From the NCBI RefSeq assembly GCF_001708185.1, contig NZ_MDDN01000024.1, forward strand, positions 1-34,804: a stretch of DNA of 34,804 nt, read 5' to 3'. The position numbers and the translations under genes are program-made. Below are positions 30,962 through 34,804 of this stretch, one piece after another. The DNA comes from Lysinibacillus xylanilyticus (GTDB taxonomy: Bacteria > Bacillota > Bacilli > Bacillales_A > Planococcaceae). The first letter of the stretch is position 1, and every line of letters begins with the position of its first letter. The notes under the pieces were generated by a model. That model was not told where the DNA came from. It ran no database searches and saw only the letters and a list, made by a program, of their open reading frames with translations.

Positions 30962-33136
30962 GTGGAACAAAAGCAAATGTTACAGCTCATTGCAAAAGAT
31001 GTAGCTATCAAGCCAGGTCAAGTCGAGGCTGTTATAAAATTATTAGAAGAAGGAAATACCGTGCCATTCATCGCACGATATCGAAAAGAAGCTACTGGGT
31101 CCCTTGATGAGGTACAGATTAAAGCTGTAGAGGATCGCTATCACTACATACAGCAGCTTGAGCAACGTAAAGAAGAGGTTATACGATTAATCCAGGAACA
31201 AAATAAACTAACTCCTGAATTAGAACAAGCTATTCGAGTAGCAACTGTTTTACAGCGTGTAGAGGATTTATATAGACCTTATAAACAAAAACGCCGAACT
31301 AAGGCGACAATAGCGAAAGAAAAAGGGTTAGAACCACTTGCAGATCTTCTTTTAGAATATCGTAGTGATGCATTAGAACAATTAGCGATGGCTTTCGTAG
31401 ATGAAGAGAAAGTTGCTAGTGTAGAGGATGCATTAGCTGGGGCACGAGATATATTAGCAGAGCGTTTTGCTGATGACGCAGCAATTCGTGAAAAAATTCG
31501 TTCGTATTCTTGGAAAGATGGAGTACTCGTAACAAGTGTGAAAAACGCAGAGGCAGACGAAAAAAACGTTTTCGAAATGTATTACGAATACGAAGAGCCT
31601 GTAAATCGCATCGTCCCACACCGTATATTAGCTGTTAATCGTGGTGAGAAAGAAGAAATATTAAAGGTGGCAATTCATGTACCAGTAGATCGAGTATTGA
31701 TGATTATGTGGAAGGAATGGATTCCTGCTACAGGTTCCTCACCAGCAATCGCTGAAGTGAAGCTAGCAATTGAGGATTCGTATAAGCGTCTAATTCAGCC
31801 TTCTATTGAAAGAGAGTTACGAAATGAACTTACAGAGAAGGCAGAGGCGCAGGCTATCCATATTTTCTCTGAGAATTTACGCAATCTTTTATTACAGCCT
31901 CCGATGAAAGGGAAGTATGTATTGGGTGTTGATCCAGCCTACCGTACAGGCTGTAAGTTAGCTGTTGTAGATGAAACAGGGAAAATGTTAGAGGTAACAG
32001 CCGTTTATCCACATCCTCCAAAACCTGATGTAGCAAAATCAAAAGCAATTGTGAAAGGAATTTTGGCAAAATATCCAATTACTATAATTGCTATCGGTAA
32101 TGGTACTGCCTCACGCGAAACAGAACAATTTATTGCAGATGTATTGAATGAGCTTGAAACTGATGTAGCCTATGTTATTGTCAATGAAGCGGGGGCATCT
32201 GTTTATTCAGCCTCTGAAATTGCTCGTGCAGAATTTCCGGATTTACAAGTAGAGCAACGTAGTGCGGTTTCTATTGCACGTCGCCTGCAAGATCCGTTGT
32301 CGGAGTTAGTGAAAATTGAGCCAAAAGCAGTTGGAGTAGGTCAGTATCAACATGATGTCTCTCAAAAGAAATTGACAGAGTCCTTAACATTTATAGTAGA
32401 AACCGCGGTTAACCAAGTTGGCGTTGATGTTAATACAGCTTCAGCTTCACTACTACAATACGTTTCTGGATTATCGAAAACGGTTGCGGAGAATATTGTG
32501 AAGGTTCGAGAAGAGAATGGACAATTTACGACACGTGCTCAACTAAAGAAAATTCCACGACTTGGTGCCAAAACGTATGAACAAGCAATTGGTTTTTTAC
32601 GTGTTCCAGAAGCAAAAAATGCATTCGATGCGACGGGTATTCACCCTGAAAGCTATAGTGTAGCAGAGCGGATTTTAGAGGTAGCGCAAATTGATAAAAA
32701 AGAGATTGGGACGCAGAAGGCAGAGGAATCTATTGCATCCCTAGGTGTACAAAATTTAAGCGAGATTTTAGGTATTGGAGCAGTCACAATTCAAGATATT
32801 GTAGATACATTAATGAAACCTAGTCGCGATCCACGTGATGCATTCCCTCAACCACTACTGAAAACGGATGTATTAAAAATGGAAGATTTACAAGTTGGGA
32901 TGGAATTGCAAGGTACAGTGAGAAACGTAGTTGATTTCGGAGCATTTGTAGATATTGGAGTAAAACAGGACGGGCTCGTGCATATTTCTAAATTGCAAAA
33001 AAGACGTATTAAACACCCATTAGAAGTTGTTGCATTAGGAGATATTGTAACGGTTTGGGTAGAACAAATAGATGTCAATAAAGGGCGTATCGCTTTAACG
33101 ATGCTTCCTCCTAAAATTCAAACGATGGAAGTGTAA
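30962..33136 (+). CDS. tex: Tex, S1-domain RNA-binding protein
   Basis: A 724-residue nucleic-acid-binding protein conserved in bacteria and linked to transcription processes. Order of domains: helical Tex N-terminus (about 1-300, with GNTVPFIARYRKEATGSLDE), a YqgF/RNase H-like domain (about 318-445, KYVLGVDPAYRTGCKLAVVD), helix-hairpin-helix region (about 480-560, SLLQYVSGLSKTVAENIV and IPRLGAKTYEQAIGFLRV) and a C-terminal S1 domain (about 645-715, GMELQGTVRNVVDFGAFVDI). It starts with GTG; AGGTAGTGAT lies upstream. It corresponds to B. subtilis YdcI and keeps its place after sigB. Confidence 0.95.
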   Translation: MEQKQMLQLIAKDVAIKPGQVEAVIKLLEEGNTVPFIARYRKEATGSLDEVQIKAVEDRYHYIQQLEQRKEEVIRLIQEQNKLTPELEQAIRVATVLQRVEDLYRPYKQKRRTKATIAKEKGLEPLADLLLEYRSDALEQLAMAFVDEEKVASVEDALAGARDILAERFADDAAIREKIRSYSWKDGVLVTSVKNAEADEKNVFEMYYEYEEPVNRIVPHRILAVNRGEKEEILKVAIHVPVDRVLMIMWKEWIPATGSSPAIAEVKLAIEDSYKRLIQPSIERELRNELTEKAEAQAIHIFSENLRNLLLQPPMKGKYVLGVDPAYRTGCKLAVVDETGKMLEVTAVYPHPPKPDVAKSKAIVKGILAKYPITIIAIGNGTASRETEQFIADVLNELETDVAYVIVNEAGASVYSASEIARAEFPDLQVEQRSAVSIARRLQDPLSELVKIEPKAVGVGQYQHDVSQKKLTESLTFIVETAVNQVGVDVNTASASLLQYVSGLSKTVAENIVKVREENGQFTTRAQLKKIPRLGAKTYEQAIGFLRVPEAKNAFDATGIHPESYSVAERILEVAQIDKKEIGTQKAEESIASLGVQNLSEILGIGAVTIQDIVDTLMKPSRDPRDAFPQPLLKTDVLKMEDLQVGMELQGTVRNVVDFGAFVDIGVKQDGLVHISKLQKRRIKHPLEVVALGDIVTVWVEQIDVNKGRIALTMLPPKIQTMEV

Positions 33137-33142
33137 TAAATT

Positions 33143-33180
33143 AATACCACACTGTCTATACTACGCAGTGTGGTATTCTT
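33143..33180 (+). terminator. Intrinsic terminator after tex
   Basis: A perfect 12-bp stem AATACCACACTG (33143-33154) with 33166-33177 and an 11-base loop; the T-run is interrupted (TTCTTGTTGTT). Confidence 0.7.
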
Positions 33181-33201
33181 GTTGTTAGAGGTGAACTAGC
33201 T

Positions 33202-33663
33202 ATGAACAATGAGGAACTACAAGGTCTTATCAGTAGAATATCATTAGAAAGTTTCCAGAAGCCATTTATGCATCAAGCATATTTTAATCCAAGATTACGT
33301 TCAACGGGTGGACGTTATCTTTTGCAATCGCACAATATAGAAATTAATCCTAAAGCGTATGAGTTATATGGTATTAACGAATTGGAGGGTATAGTTCGCC
33401 ACGAATTATGTCATTATCATTTACATTTAGAAGGTAAGGGATATCAGCATCGAGACAAAGATTTTCGGGAGCTATTAAAAAAAGTAGGGGCACCTCGATT
33501 TTGCTCAGCATTGCAAACAGCAAAAACTTCTCGGAAAAAGCAACGTCGTCTCTATACATATAGATGTGTAAAATGCCAACATATATATGTAAGAAAAATT
33601 CGAATGAATGTAGAGAAATACTGCTGTAGTAAGTGTTTAGGTCGCTTAAAATTAGTGGAATAA
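33202..33663 (+). CDS. ydcK: SprT-like zinc metalloprotein
   Basis: A 153-residue protein of the SprT family. The metal site is HELCHYHLH (His67, Glu68, His71), and two pairs of cysteines (CVKC at about 122-125 and CSKC at about 142-145) form a C-terminal zinc ribbon. Eukaryotic relatives (Spartan) cut DNA-protein crosslinks; the bacterial role is unproven. AGAGGTGAA lies before the ATG. Position between tex and the tRNA cluster matches B. subtilis YdcK. Confidence 0.92.
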   Translation: MNNEELQGLISRISLESFQKPFMHQAYFNPRLRSTGGRYLLQSHNIEINPKAYELYGINELEGIVRHELCHYHLHLEGKGYQHRDKDFRELLKKVGAPRFCSALQTAKTSRKKQRRLYTYRCVKCQHIYVRKIRMNVEKYCCSKCLGRLKLVE

Positions 33664-33682
33664 AAAAACTTAATAAAAAGGG

Positions 33683-33711
33683 TTGACGTTTACTTGATAT
33701 ATCCCTATAAT
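33683..33711 (+). promoter_or_regulatory. Strong sigma-A promoter of the tRNA cluster
   Basis: TTGACG (33683-33688), 17-base spacer and TATAAT (33706-33711), 44 bases before the first tRNA. Confidence 0.85.
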
Positions 33712-33754
33712 AGTAAAAGTCGACAAGATAACGACGACAAAACATATGGATTAT

Positions 33755-33831
33755 TCCGAAGTAGCTCAGTTGGTAGTAGCACCTGACTGTTAATCAGGTT
33801 GTCGCAGGTTCGAGTCCTGCCTTCGGAGCCA
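33755..33831 (+). tRNA. tRNA-Asn (GTT)
   Basis: Acceptor TCCGAAG/CTTCGGA, discriminator G, encoded CCA. Anticodon GTT at 33789-33791 in loop CTGTTAA. One base separates it from the next tRNA. Confidence 0.97.
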
Positions 33832-33832
33832 T

Positions 33833-33904
33833 GGCCCCTTGGTCAAGTGGTTAAGACACCGCCCTTTCACGGCGGTAACACGGGTTCGAATCCCGTAGGG
33901 GTCA
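33833..33904 (+). tRNA. tRNA-Glu (TTC)
   Basis: Acceptor GGCCCCT/AGGGGTC, discriminator A. Anticodon TTC at 33866-33868 in loop CTTTCAC. CCA is not encoded, so it depends on CCA addition after processing. Confidence 0.97.
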
Positions 33905-33938
33905 TTTTATAGTTTTTTTATAAAAATATAGTAACATT

Positions 33939-34014
33939 GGTCCCGTGGTGTAGCGGTTAACATGCCTGCCTGTCACGCAGGAGATCGCCGGTTCGATCCC
34001 GGTCGGGACCGCCA
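33939..34014 (+). tRNA. tRNA-Asp (GTC)
   Basis: Acceptor GGTCCCG/CGGGACC, discriminator G, encoded CCA. Anticodon GTC at 33972-33974 in loop CTGTCAC. Confidence 0.97.
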
Positions 34015-34019
34015 CTTAT

Positions 34020-34094
34020 TGGGGTATAGCCAAGCGGTAAGGCAACGGATTTTGATTCCGTCATGCCTAGGTTCGAATCCTAGTACCCCAGCCA
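34020..34094 (+). tRNA. tRNA-Gln (TTG)
   Basis: Acceptor TGGGGTA/TACCCCA, discriminator G, encoded CCA. Anticodon TTG at 34052-34054 in loop TTTTGAT. Confidence 0.97.
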
Positions 34095-34109
34095 TTCATT
34101 TCTTAGTTT

Positions 34110-34182
34110 GAGCCATTAGCTCAGTTGGTAGAGCATCTGACTTTTAATCAGAGGGTCGAAGGTTCGAGTCCTTCATGGCTCA
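34110..34182 (+). tRNA. tRNA-Lys (TTT)
   Basis: Acceptor GAGCCAT/ATGGCTC, discriminator A. Anticodon TTT at 34143-34145 in loop CTTTTAA. CCA is not encoded. Confidence 0.97.
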
Positions 34183-34200
34183 TCTCTTTAAGAAGAAAGG

Positions 34201-34228
34201 TTGACTTTTACGATTATTATTATATAAT
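34201..34228 (+). promoter_or_regulatory. Internal sigma-A promoter within the tRNA cluster
   Basis: TTGACT (34201-34206), 16-base spacer and TATAAT (34223-34228), 20 bases before tRNA-Leu. It splits the cluster into five promoter-proximal and three distal tRNAs that can be expressed separately. Confidence 0.7.
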
Positions 34229-34248
34229 AAAAAAGTCGCTAATTGAAT

Positions 34249-34334
<86 letters not shown>

Positions 34335-34352
34335 AGTCATTTTTTTATATAT

Positions 34353-34429
<77 letters not shown>

Positions 34430-34450
34430 TTTAAATAAATATTATTCCTT

Positions 34451-34524
34451 GCGGGTGTAGTTTAATGGTAAAACCTCAGCCTTCCAAGCTGATGTCGTGA
34501 GTTCGATTCTCATCACCCGCTCCA
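34451..34524 (+). tRNA. tRNA-Gly (TCC)
   Basis: Acceptor GCGGGTG/CACCCGC, discriminator T, encoded CCA. Anticodon TCC at 34483-34485 in loop CTTCCAA. Confidence 0.97.
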
Positions 34525-34545
34525 AAAAAACTTTTTAAAAACTTG

Positions 34546-34574
34546 TTGACAATCAAATTTTTATGTCGTATGAT
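34546..34574 (+). promoter_or_regulatory. rRNA operon promoter
   Basis: TTGACA (34546-34551), 17-base spacer and TATGAT (34569-34574). The transcribed leader (about 34581-34738) has the CCTTGAAAACTGAACAAGC stretch usual before Bacillaceae 16S genes and a 7-bp hairpin AATTTGA/TCAAATT (34716-34734) just before the mature end. Confidence 0.85.
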
Positions 34575-34738
34575 ATAAGAAGTTGTCGATACGAGATAAC
34601 AACATGAACCTTGAAAACTGAACAAGCAAAACGTAATCAATAAAGTTTTAAGTAACTAACCTAGAGTTAGTGAACAGAACAAAATTTTGGACATCAAACA
34701 TGATGCCAGCAAAACAATTTGAGCTAATCAAATTTCTT

Positions 34739-34804
34739 TTTATGGAGAGTTTGATCCTGGCTCAGGACGAACGCTGGCGGCGTGCCTAATACATGCAAGT
34801 CGAG
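34739..34804 (+). rRNA. 16S ribosomal RNA, 5' end (cut by window edge)
   Basis: AGAGTTTGATCCTGGCTCAG (34746 onward) is the universal bacterial 16S 5' signature at E. coli position 8, followed by GACGAACGCTGGCGGCGTGC and ACATGCAAGTCGAG. Counting back places nucleotide 1 at about 34739. Only about 66 of roughly 1550 bases are present. Confidence 0.97.

Overview
The window looks like a low-GC, spore-forming Firmicute chromosome of the Planococcaceae, most likely Lysinibacillus or a close relative. This is inferred from the AT-rich base composition, strong GGAGG-type ribosome binding sites with frequent GTG/TTG starts, and a gene order that matches the Bacillus subtilis ddl-murF-cshA-ydbS-ydbT-ydcA-acpS-ydcC-alr-ndoAI-ndoA-rsb-sigB-tex-ydcK-tRNA segment. 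No database search was possible, so the genus is an inference.

Layout. 1-123: apparent start of an insertion element on the minus strand, with a hairpin over the transposase start. 128-4026 (minus): an MFS exporter, an acetyl-CoA hydrolase/succinyl-CoA:acetate CoA-transferase and a LytTR regulator, each with its own terminator. 4400-7447 (plus): AraC-type regulator, YidC lipoprotein insertase, a small membrane protein and a D,D-carboxypeptidase. 7501-13150 (mostly minus): cardiolipin synthase, a DUF1963 protein, a second MFS exporter and a RodA/FtsW cell-wall polymerase. Between the last two lies an unlisted 45-residue plus-strand gene behind an ECF-sigma-type promoter. 13643-22004 (plus): an unrecognised 248-aa protein, Ddl and MurF, an alpha/beta hydrolase, the CshA helicase, and the YdbS/YdbT PH-domain membrane pair behind a SigW-like promoter. 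22390-27143: rhomboid protease (minus), then AcpS, a YdcC-type lipoprotein, alanine racemase and the MazE/MazF toxin-antitoxin pair. 27547-30595: rsbT-rsbU-rsbV-rsbW-sigB. 30962-33663: Tex and a SprT-like metalloprotein. 33755-34524: eight tRNA genes, then a strong rRNA promoter and the first ~66 nt of a 16S rRNA gene.

How the genes work together. Much of the window concerns the cell envelope: D-Ala supply (alr), D-Ala-D-Ala ligation (ddl), addition to the UDP-MurNAc peptide (murF), glycan polymerisation (rodA), trimming (D,D-carboxypeptidase), membrane lipid (cls) and protein insertion (yidC), with envelope-stress promoters on ydbST and on the 45-aa gene. The second theme is the general stress response. 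RsbT activates the RsbU phosphatase, RsbU dephosphorylates RsbV, and RsbV frees SigB from RsbW. A good SigB-type promoter before rsbV closes the feedback loop. RsbR, RsbS and RsbX, which accompany these genes in B. subtilis, are absent here.

The least explained material is intergenic. Two dispersed repeat families occur. Family A carries the word TTAACTTCTTTCAGCA plus ~25-nt hairpin units, one of which shows a compensatory base change. Family B has GTTGATT/AATCAAC termini. A possible structured leader precedes rsbT.
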